Below are positions 26,096 to 34,910 of a stretch of 64,000 bases of DNA, piece by piece. Made by a program: the position numbers and the translations under genes. Location of the stretch: contig NZ_JBBPBZ010000001.1 of NCBI RefSeq assembly GCF_038070105.1, positions 186,001 to 250,000 of the forward strand, in the 5' to 3' direction. The notes beneath the pieces were generated by a model that had not been told where the DNA came from, did not search any database, and worked only from the letters and a program-made list of their open reading frames with translations. The stretch comes from Methylocystis sp. IM3 (GTDB lineage: Bacteria > Pseudomonadota > Alphaproteobacteria > Rhizobiales > Beijerinckiaceae). Position 1 is the first letter of the stretch; each line of letters starts with the position of its first letter.

Positions 26096-26425
26096 TTATC
26101 GCTCAAGGAGGATCGTAAGAAGTAAAGATGAGTCTTCCACGCCCCTCACCGAATGCTTGGCGCCGCAGTCTAAGTACACCCATTGACCCGCCGACATTTC
26201 CAATTCCCTCTCGACAAGCCCAAGTATGATGCGTCCTTCCAGGCAGTGTAGCATGACCGTACCGGAAACCTGGTGAGGAGGGATGTTTGCTCCGGCGTGG
26301 ACGATAAGGCGGATGGCTTCAAAGATCGTGGATTTAACGATTGCTGATGTTTTGGCGTACTTCAAGTCCTGCCCGAGCGGTCGTAAGTCGACAATCTCCT
26401 CAGCTCTTGCGTGATGTATGGCCAT
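26096..26425 (-). CDS. Small cupin-domain protein
   Basis: 109-residue single-domain cupin. It has the two short cupin motifs: a first one around HAGANIPPHQVSGTVMLHCLEG and a second around LEMSAGQWVYLDCGAKHSV. The His residues and the fold pattern suggest a metal-binding barrel, as in small cupins that detoxify or sense small molecules (for example quercetinase-like or anti-sigma cupins). No neighbour gives a clue; it stands alone between IS630 debris and a gap of about 400 bases. Confidence 0.8.
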   Translation of the reverse strand: MAIHHARAEEIVDLRPLGQDLKYAKTSAIVKSTIFEAIRLIVHAGANIPPHQVSGTVMLHCLEGRIILGLVERELEMSAGQWVYLDCGAKHSVRGVEDSSLLLTILLER

Positions 26426-26823
26426 TGCGTGCTATCCTTCTTCGCGTCGTTCGCCAGACAGGCCCTGACCCGCACTCGCGGCCAAGAGTCCGCTCCTGCG
26501 AAAGCCGCGTAATCGGGCGAGATCCATATATGTATATGTCCGCATTTGAGTCGCGAGCGCACAGCGCGGATGGTCATAAATCGTCAGCTTGCGAGATTGC
26601 TGACCAATTCCGCTTTTTTCGGCGAGCCACACGCGGCGCTCTCTTCGGGGAGTCAAGTGGATAGGCGACGGTTACTCCTAAATCGCCGGACCGCACCCCG
26701 ATTGCGAATACGGAGTCCTTGCCGCGCGCTCGCAGGTCGCAGCCTAAAGCCGCCGGGATAGGGACAGTGGCTTGAAGAGAAAAGCGCCTAGAAGGTAGCA
26801 GCGAGGCTGCTGGTTATCGATGC
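26426..26823. other. Gene-free stretch with AT-rich patch
   Basis: Upstream of the cupin gene; contains a TATATATGTATATG tract near 26526-26540 that could be part of its promoter. No coding region supported. Confidence 0.35.
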
Positions 26824-27117
26824 TCATGATCTTCCCATCTTTCCCCTAATCTCGGCGGGCGGTTTCCAAGCCTTTCCGCCCTGTGTGCCTCTCTCGCTTT
26901 CGATGCCGGGGGCTCCAGCGGATGTGCCGCTCGGTCCCGAAATTTCTGGGTTTGGAGTCGTAACGTACGGATTATTCTTCTCTACAACAGTCGGCGGCCG
27001 AACCGCGGTTCCCGCCGCGGGCCCAGACGTATCGCCAGCTTGCTCCGCCCGCGGCGCCTGTGTCCCAAAGAAGACGCCGCCAACAATGAAACCGAAGAGA
27101 ATAAAAAGTTCTCTCAT
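26824..27117 (-). CDS. Small exported or membrane-anchored Pro/Gly-rich protein
   Basis: 97 residues. MRELFILFGFIVGGVFFGTQAPRA is a signal peptide or N-terminal anchor; the rest is low complexity, rich in Pro, Gly, Thr and Ser (GPAAGTAVRPPTVVEKNNPYVTTPNPEISG) and ends with KMGRS. The start is firmly set by GGAGGGGAGG upstream of ATG 27117. No family recognised. Such proteins are often periplasmic and disordered. Confidence 0.65.
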   Translation of the reverse strand: MRELFILFGFIVGGVFFGTQAPRAEQAGDTSGPAAGTAVRPPTVVEKNNPYVTTPNPEISGPSGTSAGAPGIESERGTQGGKAWKPPAEIRGKMGRS

Positions 27118-27596
27118 GACGAACCTCCCCTCCTCCCGCGAGGATGATCTGCGTATTGGCGTCCATCCCTGTAGTCGTCGGCGCCTGCGCTTTCCATAAC
27201 CGCTACGTATTATGTAGCGGGTCGAGTCGGCCGGCAAGGCTGTGAGTTCAGGAACGATTCTCTGCCGCCTCGGTCTCGTTATCGGTCTCATCAATTTATG
27301 TCGCCTCCTTGCCGGATGTAACATGATGCGGCATCGTCGGCATTTCTTGGAAACGCTCCCTCGCTGGGTCCCAAGTCCGCGCTATTGACAGGGGATTTCT
27401 TCTGCAAGGATACGTTCCGCGCGGCGCTTAAAATGTGCGGGACGCCGCCTTGCGTTCTACAGTCAAATTGAAGGTCGCTTGTCACGACAAATGTCTTTTT
27501 CGCTGTTTCACCGAGTGGGTGTATACCCAGAAATCTCTATAACGACGTTGTCGCGACCGGAGCCACAGCGCAAATGCAAGCAACTCATTCTCAAAT
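27118..27596. other. Gap upstream of sulP, possible promoter
   Basis: No gene supported. TTGACA at 27385-27390 with GGATAC 17 bases on (27408-27413) is a weak promoter candidate for the sulP transporter gene, about 180 bases before its start. Confidence 0.3.
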
Positions 27597-29303
27597 GTGG
27601 AAGCAAGAAGGACGCGTCATTTGCGACTCGCCATTTTCGCTGGTCTGAGGCCCTTCAAAATTCGCGACGCAGGGCGCGACGTCCTGGCCGGCTTGACTCT
27701 CGCGTCGATGGACGTTCCCCAAGTGCTTGGCTACGCGCGAATCGCGGCCATGCCGGTCGTCGCCGGCCTCTACACCGCCTTGCTGCCCCTCGTCGCATTC
27801 GCGCTCTTTGGCTCTTCGCGGCATCTCGTCGTGGCTGCTGACTCGGCGACGGCAGCCATTTTTTCCAGTTCCCTTTCCCACATGGCGAAGCCCGAAAGCA
27901 CGGAATATGTTGAACTCGTCGCCATGCTTGCGCTTTTGACGGCGGGGCTACTTTTGCTCGCGCGGATATTCAAGCTTGGCTTTCTCGCCAACTTCCTCTC
28001 GCGCACGGTATTGATCGGGTTTCTCGCGGGCGTCGGCTTTCAGGTCGGAATTGCGGTGGCAGGAGACATCCTTGGGATCGATGTGTCCGCGCATCGCACA
28101 ATTCCCCAACTCAAAGAGCTTTACGATAACTTCCGGCAATTCAACCTTGAAACTTTCAAACTTTCGCTGCTTGTCGTAAGCGTTATCCTGCTTGGGCGTC
28201 GCTTTGCGCCGCGATTTCCTGTCGCGCTCCTCGCCGTCATTGCCTCAATGGCGGCAAGTGCGGAATTTCATTTCGAAGAGCGCGGAATTGCGGTCATCGG
28301 GCCGGTGTCGGGAGGGTTGCCATCGATCAGATTGCCGGAGGCGTCATTGAACCAGATCCTCGCGCTACTGCCGGTAGCCGCGTCTTGCTTCGTCATGATC
28401 ATCGCGCAGAGCGCCGCGACGTCCAGGATCTATGCCGCCCGGCATCGCGAACGCATCGACGAAGACGCGGATATTTTTGGACTCTCCACAGCTAACGCCG
28501 TGGCTGCTTTGAGCGGCGCTTTTGTCGTCAACGGCAGCCCGACCCAGACGGCCATGGCCGATATCGCGGGGGCGCGCAGCCAGCTCGCACAACTCGTCTT
28601 CGCCGCCGTCGTTCTTCTAGTACTGCTCTTTTTTGCAGACCCCCTGCAATATCTACCGCGTTGCGCGCTGGCCAGCGTTGTCTTCACGATCGCGATTAGC
28701 ATGATCGACATCAAGGGCTTACGATCGATTTATCGCGAGAGCCGAGGCGAGTTCCTTCTCGCAGTCTTCACCGCAGGGGCCGTGGTGTTCATCGGCGTCG
28801 AGCAGGGTATTCTCATGGCGATCGGCCTTTCGCTCATCCGGCACGTGCGCCACAGCTACAGTCCTCATACCACGCTGCTCAAACCGGACGCAGCCGGCGA
28901 TTGGTCGGCGGCGCCAGCGACGCCCGGCATGCAGACCGAGCGAGGACTAATCGTCTATCGTTTTGGCGCCGATGTGTTTTATGCAAACGAAGAGCGTTTC
29001 GTGAGCGAGATCCGAGCGCTCATCGAGGGCGCCCCAGCAAAGGTCCGTTGGTTTATTGTGGACGCCAGCGCCATCACGGATCTGGATTACTCTGCCGCCC
29101 AATCGATCCGTGACTTGCTTGAGGAGTTACGTCCACAAGGAACGCAAATCGTGTTCGCGCGCGTCAGCCCATATTTGAGATCTGACATGGATCGCCACCG
29201 TGTCACCGCGGCGGTTGGCGAGACGTGGATCTTTACGACATTGCATGAAGCAATCGCGGCAGCGCACAAACTCGGTGGAGGCCACGTCTCGGGTGACGAC
29301 TGA
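27597..29303 (+). CDS. SulP-family anion transporter with STAS domain
   Basis: SLC26/SulP transporter of 568 residues, inner membrane. About 10-14 hydrophobic segments between residues 25 and 420, beginning AGLTLASMDVPQVLGYARIAAMPVVAGLYT, the family's signature (with VPQ). The C-terminal cytosolic STAS domain covers about 450-555 (RFGADVFYANEERFVSEI, IVDASAITDLDYSAAQ). Substrate could be sulfate, bicarbonate or another anion; sequence by eye cannot decide. The start is a GTG at 27597, just after AAAT; an upstream start is possible. No operon partner. IS66 sits ~400 bases downstream. Confidence 0.9.
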   Translation: MEARRTRHLRLAIFAGLRPFKIRDAGRDVLAGLTLASMDVPQVLGYARIAAMPVVAGLYTALLPLVAFALFGSSRHLVVAADSATAAIFSSSLSHMAKPESTEYVELVAMLALLTAGLLLLARIFKLGFLANFLSRTVLIGFLAGVGFQVGIAVAGDILGIDVSAHRTIPQLKELYDNFRQFNLETFKLSLLVVSVILLGRRFAPRFPVALLAVIASMAASAEFHFEERGIAVIGPVSGGLPSIRLPEASLNQILALLPVAASCFVMIIAQSAATSRIYAARHRERIDEDADIFGLSTANAVAALSGAFVVNGSPTQTAMADIAGARSQLAQLVFAAVVLLVLLFFADPLQYLPRCALASVVFTIAISMIDIKGLRSIYRESRGEFLLAVFTAGAVVFIGVEQGILMAIGLSLIRHVRHSYSPHTTLLKPDAAGDWSAAPATPGMQTERGLIVYRFGADVFYANEERFVSEIRALIEGAPAKVRWFIVDASAITDLDYSAAQSIRDLLEELRPQGTQIVFARVSPYLRSDMDRHRVTAAVGETWIFTTLHEAIAAAHKLGGGHVSGDD

Positions 29304-29691
29304 AGGGCGCTGAAGCTATCGATTTTGATTCGAAGCTTCGAGGGTTCGCGCCCATTTTCTCAGAAACGACAGTGGGGAACGGCCGCTTGCGAAACGTCAA
29401 CCGGCGCCTCTGGCGAGCGCCGGTCTCGTTAAGGTTGGGCGAGTGAACCGATCGCAAGCCATGCGGATCACCCGCGATTATCACAAGGCGAGACCGCACT
29501 ACCATGCAGCGCAGCGGTCGTCCGCGCAGGGGGAAAACTGCGGTTATTGACCCGGCCAGCATTTGTGTGGCTCGCACAATACCGTGGGAAACCGACCGTT
29601 TCAGACTTGCTGACTGACAAACGCCGCCCCACAACGCGACGCTCGCCAACGAAGCGGAGACGATCATCGCGGCCCTGGGCGAGAACTGGTT
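29304..29691. other. Gap between sulP and IS66, with hairpin
   Basis: No gene supported. A perfect 8-bp inverted repeat (ACCGGCGC 29400-29407, GCGCCGGT 29417-29424, 9-base loop) lies about 100 bases after the sulP stop and may act as a terminator, though no T-run follows. Confidence 0.35.
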
Positions 29692-29699
29692 GATTGATT
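29692..29699 (+). repeat. IS66 target site duplication, left copy
   Basis: GATTGATT directly before the left end of IS66 is repeated at 32740-32747 directly after the right end. Eight bases is the usual IS66 duplication. Confidence 0.9.
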
Positions 29700-29782
29700 G
29701 TAAGCGGTGCGAGCGGCCCACCTCGTAAAATTCTAAGTGGCGAACGATCTTCTTCGTGTGATTTGGGGCTGAGGAGGATCGG

Positions 29783-30223
29783 ATGGATCATTCCATGCTT
29801 GAAGCCATGCATGAGGGCAGAACTTATCAGCGGGTGGAGGTGATCACCGGGAGCCGGCGTCGGCGCAGTTGGACGTCGGCGGAGAAGGCCCGGATCGTCG
29901 CCGAGAGCCTGGAGCCGAACGCGAACATATCGGATGTCGCTCGACGCAACGGCGTGAGCCGTGGACTATTGACGGTCTGGCGCCGACAGACCCGGGAGGC
30001 GCTAAAGACGCCCGGCCATGCACCGCTGTTCGCGGCGGTGCGCTTGAGATGCGGCGAGGACCGGCGGGACAGCGCCGCCGCGATTGACGAGGAGAGCGAG
30101 GCGGCCTCAGTGGCGTCCTGCGCGATCGAGATTTCGATAGGGGATGCGACGATCCGTGTCCCGATGGGCGCGGACGGTGCGACGGTAGATGCAGTGATTT
30201 CGGCGCTGCGTCGCTCGCGATGA
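29783..30223 (+). CDS. tnpA: IS66 accessory protein TnpA
   Basis: 146-residue first protein of IS66. It has an N-terminal helix-turn-helix of the transposase-8 type (RRSWTSAEKARIVAESL, then NISDVARRNGVSRGLLTVWRRQ) that presumably binds DNA ends. The C terminus is acidic and ends DAVISALRRSR. GAGGAGGAT precedes the ATG; the stop overlaps tnpB by 4 bases. Confidence 0.92.
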   Translation: MDHSMLEAMHEGRTYQRVEVITGSRRRRSWTSAEKARIVAESLEPNANISDVARRNGVSRGLLTVWRRQTREALKTPGHAPLFAAVRLRCGEDRRDSAAAIDEESEAASVASCAIEISIGDATIRVPMGADGATVDAVISALRRSR

Positions 30224-30576
30224 TCTCCATCGGCGCGCAGCGACGCGTGTTTGTATCGACGCGGCCAGTCGATTTTCGCAAGGGTGTGCACGGTCTCGTC
30301 GCGCTCGTGGCGGAAGATTTGAAGTGCAATCCTTTCTGCGGCGATGTCTATGTGTTCCGCGCCAAGCGCAAGGATCGTTTGAAGCTCCTCCTCTTCGACG
30401 GCTCGGGAACAGTGCTGGCGACTAAGTGGCTGGAGAACAGCGACTTCGCTTGGCCGCAGGTACAAGACGGCGTAATCGCTCTGACGCCGACGCAGTTCGC
30501 GCTATTGTTCGACGGCTTGTCAGAATGGGCTCGCATCGTGCCGAAGGCGGTGACGAAACCCAATAAAACGGCGTGA
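30220..30576 (+). CDS. tnpB: IS66 accessory protein TnpB
   Basis: 118-residue IS66 Orf2 protein: VFVSTRPVDFRKGVHGLVALV near the start, VYVFRAKRKDRLKLLLFDGSG in the middle, and PQVQDGVIALTPTQFALLFDGL. Needed with TnpA and TnpC for transposition in this family; exact biochemical role is not settled. Overlaps tnpA by 4 bases; tnpC follows after 50. Confidence 0.95.
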   Translation: MISIGAQRRVFVSTRPVDFRKGVHGLVALVAEDLKCNPFCGDVYVFRAKRKDRLKLLLFDGSGTVLATKWLENSDFAWPQVQDGVIALTPTQFALLFDGLSEWARIVPKAVTKPNKTA

Positions 30577-30626
30577 CATAGCTGCATTCGCTGGAGCTTC
30601 CGCGGGTGCGGTGGTACATTCATATC

Positions 30627-32189
30627 ATGGCGCTTCGCTCCACGCCCCTCCCATCGGATCCGGCTCTGCTGACGGAGCTGGCGCTCGCGCTCGAAGCGGA
30701 AAACGAGACGCTGCGGACAACGATTGTGACGCTGAAGGCGCTGATTTTTGGCGCGCGCTCCGAGCGCTTTGCCGGGCTGGGCTCAGAGCAGCTCGCGCTC
30801 GACCTTTTGGATGGTCGCGCCGAGGAGATGCGAAGGACAGCGGCGGGGAACGACGACGTTCCGCCAGGCGAGCCAGCCAGCAAAACACCGCGTAAAAAGG
30901 CCGAGCGCAACATCGGGAAGCTGCCCGAGCATCTTCCCCGCTGTGAGCGCGTGATCGAGCCGGCGACGACGCTGTGTCCCTGCTGCAAAGGACAAATGCA
31001 TCGCATCGGAGAGGATGTGAGCGAGGCGCTCGACCGCGTTCCCGCCGTGCTGCGTGTCTTGCGCACGATCCGGCCCAAATATGCGTGCCGGGCTTGTGAA
31101 AGCGCGGTCGTGCAGGCCCCAGCGCCTGCGCAGTTAATCGAAGGCGGCATGGTCTCAACGGCGCTCGTCGCCCATATCGCCGTCGCCAAATACGGCTGGT
31201 TGTCGACCCTCTACCGTCAAACCGCCATCCTGGCCGACCAGGGCGTCGTCGTGGATCGGCAGACGCTGGCGCGCTGGATGAAGCAGACGGCCTGGATGCT
31301 GAAGGGGCTCTATGATCTGCAATTGGCGGTGATGCATCGCTGTCCGCGGCTCTTCTGCGACGAGACGCCGATGCCTGTTCTCGCGCCCGGCCATGTGAAG
31401 CTCCGTCAGTTCTGGGCGCATGCGACCGACGACCGCCCGTGGGCGGGACCTGCTCCGCCCGCCGTCGCCTATGTATTCGCGGGAGGCCGTAGCAAGAAGG
31501 AGATCGCATCGCAGCTTTCCGGCTTTGCAGGAATCTTGCAGGTGGACGGCTACGCCGCCTACAAGGCTCTGGTTAAAGACGAGCGCGCCGAGAGCCGCAT
31601 CACGCTCGCCTTCTGCCTCACTCACGCACGTCGCAAGTTCGTCGCGGTGTTCAAGACGACGAACTCGCCATTCGCCAAAGAGGTCATCGAGACGATCGCA
31701 ATGGTCTATGCGATCGAGAAGCGCATTCGCGGCAAAAGCGCCGACGAGCGGCGCGCTATCCGGCAGATGGAGACAAAGCCGATCATGGAGGCGCTACACG
31801 CCCGCTTGGTCGCCGTGCGCGATGGACTGTCGCAAATCTCGCCGCTGACCAAGGCGATCAACTATACGCTCGCTCATTGGAGCGGACTGACGCGCTTTCT
31901 CGATGACGGCCGCATCGAGCCGGACACCAACATCGTTGAGCGCCCCATTCGCTCGATCGCCATCGGCAAACGCAACTCACTTTTCGCCGCCGACAATGGC
32001 GGCGCAGAAACATGGGCGATCCTCTCTTCGCTGATTCAGACGGCGAAGCTCAATGGCGTCGATCCGGAGACGTGGCTCGCAGATGTGCTGGAGCGCATGG
32101 TCTGCGGCGCGACGACTAACAACCAGATCGCCGAGCTTCTGGCGTGGAACTGGAAAGCGGCGCGTGAACAAAGCAAATCGGCGGCTTGA
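30627..32189 (+). CDS. tnpC: IS66 transposase TnpC (DDE)
   Basis: 520-residue transposase from ATG 30627. Order: coiled N-terminal helix, LIFGARSERF, a Cys4 zinc-finger-like region (CPCC and CRAC, about 113-160), then the DDE domain with FCDETPMPVL, LQVDGYAAYK and the C-terminal ERPIRSIAIGKRNSLF. All catalytic acids appear present and the frame is unbroken, so the protein is probably active. Confidence 0.95.
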   Translation: MALRSTPLPSDPALLTELALALEAENETLRTTIVTLKALIFGARSERFAGLGSEQLALDLLDGRAEEMRRTAAGNDDVPPGEPASKTPRKKAERNIGKLPEHLPRCERVIEPATTLCPCCKGQMHRIGEDVSEALDRVPAVLRVLRTIRPKYACRACESAVVQAPAPAQLIEGGMVSTALVAHIAVAKYGWLSTLYRQTAILADQGVVVDRQTLARWMKQTAWMLKGLYDLQLAVMHRCPRLFCDETPMPVLAPGHVKLRQFWAHATDDRPWAGPAPPAVAYVFAGGRSKKEIASQLSGFAGILQVDGYAAYKALVKDERAESRITLAFCLTHARRKFVAVFKTTNSPFAKEVIETIAMVYAIEKRIRGKSADERRAIRQMETKPIMEALHARLVAVRDGLSQISPLTKAINYTLAHWSGLTRFLDDGRIEPDTNIVERPIRSIAIGKRNSLFAADNGGAETWAILSSLIQTAKLNGVDPETWLADVLERMVCGATTNNQIAELLAWNWKAAREQSKSAA

Positions 32190-32196
32190 TCCGCCG

Positions 32197-32634
32197 TCAA
32201 CGCAACAGGTTCGGCTCGCTCGCCGTTTCCGCGTCCCTCGTGTCCGAGCAGATCGACTCTTTGATCAGCCGCTCCGTCGTCTGCTCGAAATAGATCCAAA
32301 GGTCCGTGTGCAGGTCGGAAAATTGCCGCCATACGACGGTGTCGAAAAAGCGCCGCGGCGCTCTCACCATGATCGTCGTGCGGCGTTGCCGCGGATAGCG
32401 GAAGGGACGCACGCCGTAGCGTCGGCACAGAGCGACGAACAAACGCACCGACCATTCGTCCGGCAGAGTGAACTTCATCTCGACGGGAGGATCGCTGCGC
32501 GCCGCCTCACCGAGCTTTGCTCTCAACCGATCGGCCGCTGCGCCGGCCGCCTCGCGCTCGCCCGCGCTCGTCGAGCCGAAATACAGCGCCTCGACCTTCT
32601 TGAGCCGCTCGCGAAGCTGGTCCTCGATCATCAT
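32197..32634 (-). CDS. IS66 passenger protein, DUF2786-like
   Basis: 145-residue gene inside the IS66 ends, convergent with tnpC and 7 bases from its stop. The N terminus (QLRERLKKVEALYFGSTSAGEREAAGAAADRLRAKL) resembles DUF2786, a short helical domain often followed by a putative DNA- or nuclease-like part; here the second half (RLFVALCRRYGVRPFRYPRQRRTTIMVRA) is basic. GGAG stands 11 bases before the start. Its function is unknown; it may aid or regulate transposition, or be cargo. Confidence 0.75.
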   Translation of the reverse strand: MMIEDQLRERLKKVEALYFGSTSAGEREAAGAAADRLRAKLGEAARSDPPVEMKFTLPDEWSVRLFVALCRRYGVRPFRYPRQRRTTIMVRAPRRFFDTVVWRQFSDLHTDLWIYFEQTTERLIKESICSDTRDAETASEPNLLR

Positions 32635-32739
32635 CGGCGTCGCTCCTCATGAGGCACAACGCCATTCCTCTGATCTCAGGTCAACTGTAAAGGTAACGCC
32701 ATCCACAGCCGATCGGCGTGTCCCGGTCGCACCGCTTAC

Positions 32740-32747
32740 GATTGATT
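32740..32747 (+). repeat. IS66 target site duplication, right copy
   Basis: GATTGATT, identical to 29692-29699. The 32748-33004 stretch beyond it contains no gene that I can support. Confidence 0.9.
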
Positions 32748-33004
32748 AGCGGTCGGTCACGGGAAAACACCCTCGTCCCTAGCCCGAATTGCAGGAGCGG
32801 TCTGGCTATGCTGCGAATTGCGAGCCATAGCTCCAACGGCGATACCGGGTCGAACGGCGTCAAAATACGCCCGGAACTCGACCGCGTCTGCGTTCTCGCC
32901 TGGACGCATACGATCACTTTCGTTTACACTACCGATGATGAAGCTCACAATGAGTCGATCGGTCTAAAAACGCGGTTCTGAAAGAGACACAAGGAGTTAG
33001 CGAG

Positions 33005-33217
33005 GTGGCGAGACGATTCAGAATCGGAGACCATGTAAGCTGGAATTCCGAAGCCGGCCACGTGAGCGGCATCATCATTGCGATCCACACCCGCGACTTC
33101 GTGTACAAAGGACATACGCATCGCGCCTCTGAAGATGATCCGCAATACGAGATTAAAAGCGATAAGACTGATCATATCGCCGCCCACAAAGGTAGCGTGC
33201 TTGACTATGTGCGATGA
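33005..33217 (+). CDS. DUF2945 (tudor-like) small protein
   Basis: 70 residues covering the full DUF2945 / hypervirulence-associated tudor-like family: FRIGDHVSWNSEAGHVSG, then YKGHTHRASEDDPQYEIKSD and HIAAHKGS. Small cytosolic SH3/tudor-like barrel, function unknown. It overlaps the next gene by 11 bases; the pair is probably cotranscribed, an association I have seen for DUF2945 and DUF488 but cannot verify here. GGAG-like AAGGAG precedes the start. Confidence 0.9.
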   Translation: MARRFRIGDHVSWNSEAGHVSGIIIAIHTRDFVYKGHTHRASEDDPQYEIKSDKTDHIAAHKGSVLDYVR

Positions 33218-33785
33218 CCGCGCCCGTGTAAAGCTTCCGTTCTTTACCATCGGTCATTCCAATCGGAGCATCCAGACATTCGTTGAAATCTTGCGCGAAG
33301 CGCAAGTTGAACTCCTCGTCGATATCAGGAAAATCCCGATGTCGAGAGTTAACCCGCAATTCAATAAGGACGTTCTACCCGCTTCTCTCTCGCCGTTCCA
33401 GATTTCATACGAACATCTCGGCGCCCTTGGCGGGCTGCGTGGAAAGGCGCGCAACCTCTCTCCCGATGTCAACGGCTTTTGGACGAACGAGAGCTTCCAT
33501 AACTATGCCGATTACGCGCTTTCCGCGCAATTTCAGGCGGGTCTTGCGCATCTGCTTGGCGAAGGGCGCAAGCGGCGCTCCGCGATCATGTGTTCCGAGG
33601 CGGTCTGGTGGCGATGCCACCGCCGCATCGTCGCCGATTACCTGATCGCGAGCGATGAAGCCGTTTTCCATATTATGGGAGAGGGTCGTCTTGAACCGGC
33701 CCGCATCACTCCAGGCGCCGCCGTTCAGCCCGACGGAACCATCGTCTACCCGGCTCCACGCGGCGCTGTCCGAACGCTAATCTGA
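33207..33785 (+). CDS. DUF488 family protein
   Basis: 192 residues with the DUF488 hallmarks: FFTIGHSNRSIQTFVEIL, LLVDIRKIPMSRVNPQFN, and the Cys/His-bearing SAIMCSEAVWWRCHRRIVADYL. The conserved Cys and CHR suggest a metal- or nucleotide-binding enzyme, but no reaction is established. Start ATG 33207 lies inside the DUF2945 gene; the frame is open further upstream but the domain begins right after this start. Confidence 0.9.
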   Translation: MCDDRARVKLPFFTIGHSNRSIQTFVEILREAQVELLVDIRKIPMSRVNPQFNKDVLPASLSPFQISYEHLGALGGLRGKARNLSPDVNGFWTNESFHNYADYALSAQFQAGLAHLLGEGRKRRSAIMCSEAVWWRCHRRIVADYLIASDEAVFHIMGEGRLEPARITPGAAVQPDGTIVYPAPRGAVRTLI

Positions 33786-33989
33786 GCGCGGTGTCAGCGA
33801 TTCCGACCTCGGGCTACGCTATTATGTTGGCGACGATCCCAGCGTATGGCTGTGAGATCGGGCAACCAATAGCCAGGCGCTGTTGCCCTCGAACGCCAAA
33901 CCTCTCGCATAGCCTGAATTCGATCAAGGCGACGATTGAAACAAAGCGACCAGCTCCTTACCTACCGGGTGACCGGGGTCACTCATCAA

Positions 33990-34670
33990 ATGCCGCGGAC
34001 TCTCATTGCCCCCTCCATCCTATCGGCCGATTTCGCCAAGCTTGGCGAAGAGGCACGCGCCATGGCTGCGGCGGGCGCGGACTGGCTTCATCTCGATGTG
34101 ATGGATGGGCATTTCGTGCCCAACATCACCTTTGGTCCGGACGCCGTGAAGGCGTTGCGACCGATGACGAAACTCCCGCTCGACGTTCATCTCATGATCG
34201 CGCCAGTTGATCCCTATATCGCCGCCTTTGCGGAAGCCGGCGCCGATATTATTACGGTCCATGCCGAAGGCGCGCCGCACCTGCATCGCTCGCTGCAAAC
34301 GATCCGCACACACGGGAAAAAGGCGGCAGTCGCGCTCAATCCGGCGACGCATGAAAGCGCCCTCTCCTACGTGCTCGACGATGTCGACCTCATTCTCGTG
34401 ATGAGTGTGAATCCGGGCTTCGGCGGTCAGAGCTTTATTCTCGCCCAACTTGCCAAAATCGCGCGCATACGCGAGATGATCGGACGCCAACCGATCCACC
34501 TTCAAGTCGACGGCGGCGTGACGCCGGAAAATGCGCAAGCGATTGTCGAGGCGGGCGCCGACTGTCTCGTCGCCGGCTCCGCCGCGTTCCGCGGCGGCCC
34601 TTCTGCTTATGCCGATAATATCACGGCTCTCAGAACAGCCGCCGCCAACGCTAGTTCAATTATTGCATAA
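33990..34670 (+). CDS. rpe: Ribulose-phosphate 3-epimerase
   Basis: Interconverts ribulose 5-phosphate and xylulose 5-phosphate in the pentose phosphate and Calvin pathways. TIM-barrel enzyme, 226 residues. Motifs: [32 protein letters not shown] (catalytic Asp, metal His), VDVHLMI-type strand [24 protein letters not shown], and [10 protein letters not shown]. The ATG at 33990 matches the usual start; a TTG 18 codons upstream is possible. It faces the minus-strand pentose phosphate genes and converges on them, completing the set of reactions with transketolase and transaldolase. Confidence 0.95.
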   Translation: MPRTLIAPSILSADFAKLGEEARAMAAAGADWLHLDVMDGHFVPNITFGPDAVKALRPMTKLPLDVHLMIAPVDPYIAAFAEAGADIITVHAEGAPHLHRSLQTIRTHGKKAAVALNPATHESALSYVLDDVDLILVMSVNPGFGGQSFILAQLAKIARIREMIGRQPIHLQVDGGVTPENAQAIVEAGADCLVAGSAAFRGGPSAYADNITALRTAAANASSIIA

Positions 34671-34696
34671 AAAAGGCGCCTCGCATCTTTTGCGCC
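34669..34696 (-). terminator. Candidate terminator for the leftward carbon operon
   Basis: On the minus strand, GGCGC and GCGCC form a 5-bp stem across a 12-base loop, followed by six T. It lies 215 bases after the glucokinase stop and overlaps the rpe stop codon, between convergent genes. Confidence 0.45.
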
Positions 34697-34910
34697 ACCT
34701 CTTACTATTCGGATCAACCTCGCATCGACCGAACAAAACTCTATGGGCGCGCCGACTCGCCGACCTGCCGGAATATTCATCCACAAGGGTCGAGAAGATA
34801 AGGGTTTCTCGCGGCCAGCGTCAACCTCCTAGGGCGCGTAGCCCCGCTTTGTGAACGCAACGCAATTAACATCCTCGCGTCCGGCGCCGCGACGACCATC
34901 AACGTGGCTA

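Larger units (their letters stand above)
29700..32739 (+). mobile_element. Complete IS66-family insertion sequence (3,040 bp)
   Basis: Bounded by imperfect inverted repeats, GTAAGCGGTGCGAGCGG on the left and the complement of GTAAGCGGTGCGACCGG on the right, and flanked by the 8-base duplication GATTGATT. It carries tnpA, tnpB, tnpC in order and a convergent passenger gene. Intact ends, intact genes and an exact duplication indicate a recent insertion, probably still mobile. Confidence 0.95.

Noticed and set aside
29233..29721. A 162-codon minus-strand frame between sulP and IS66
   Set aside because: No motif or ribosome-binding site; it crosses the IS66 boundary, so it cannot be an old gene in its present form.
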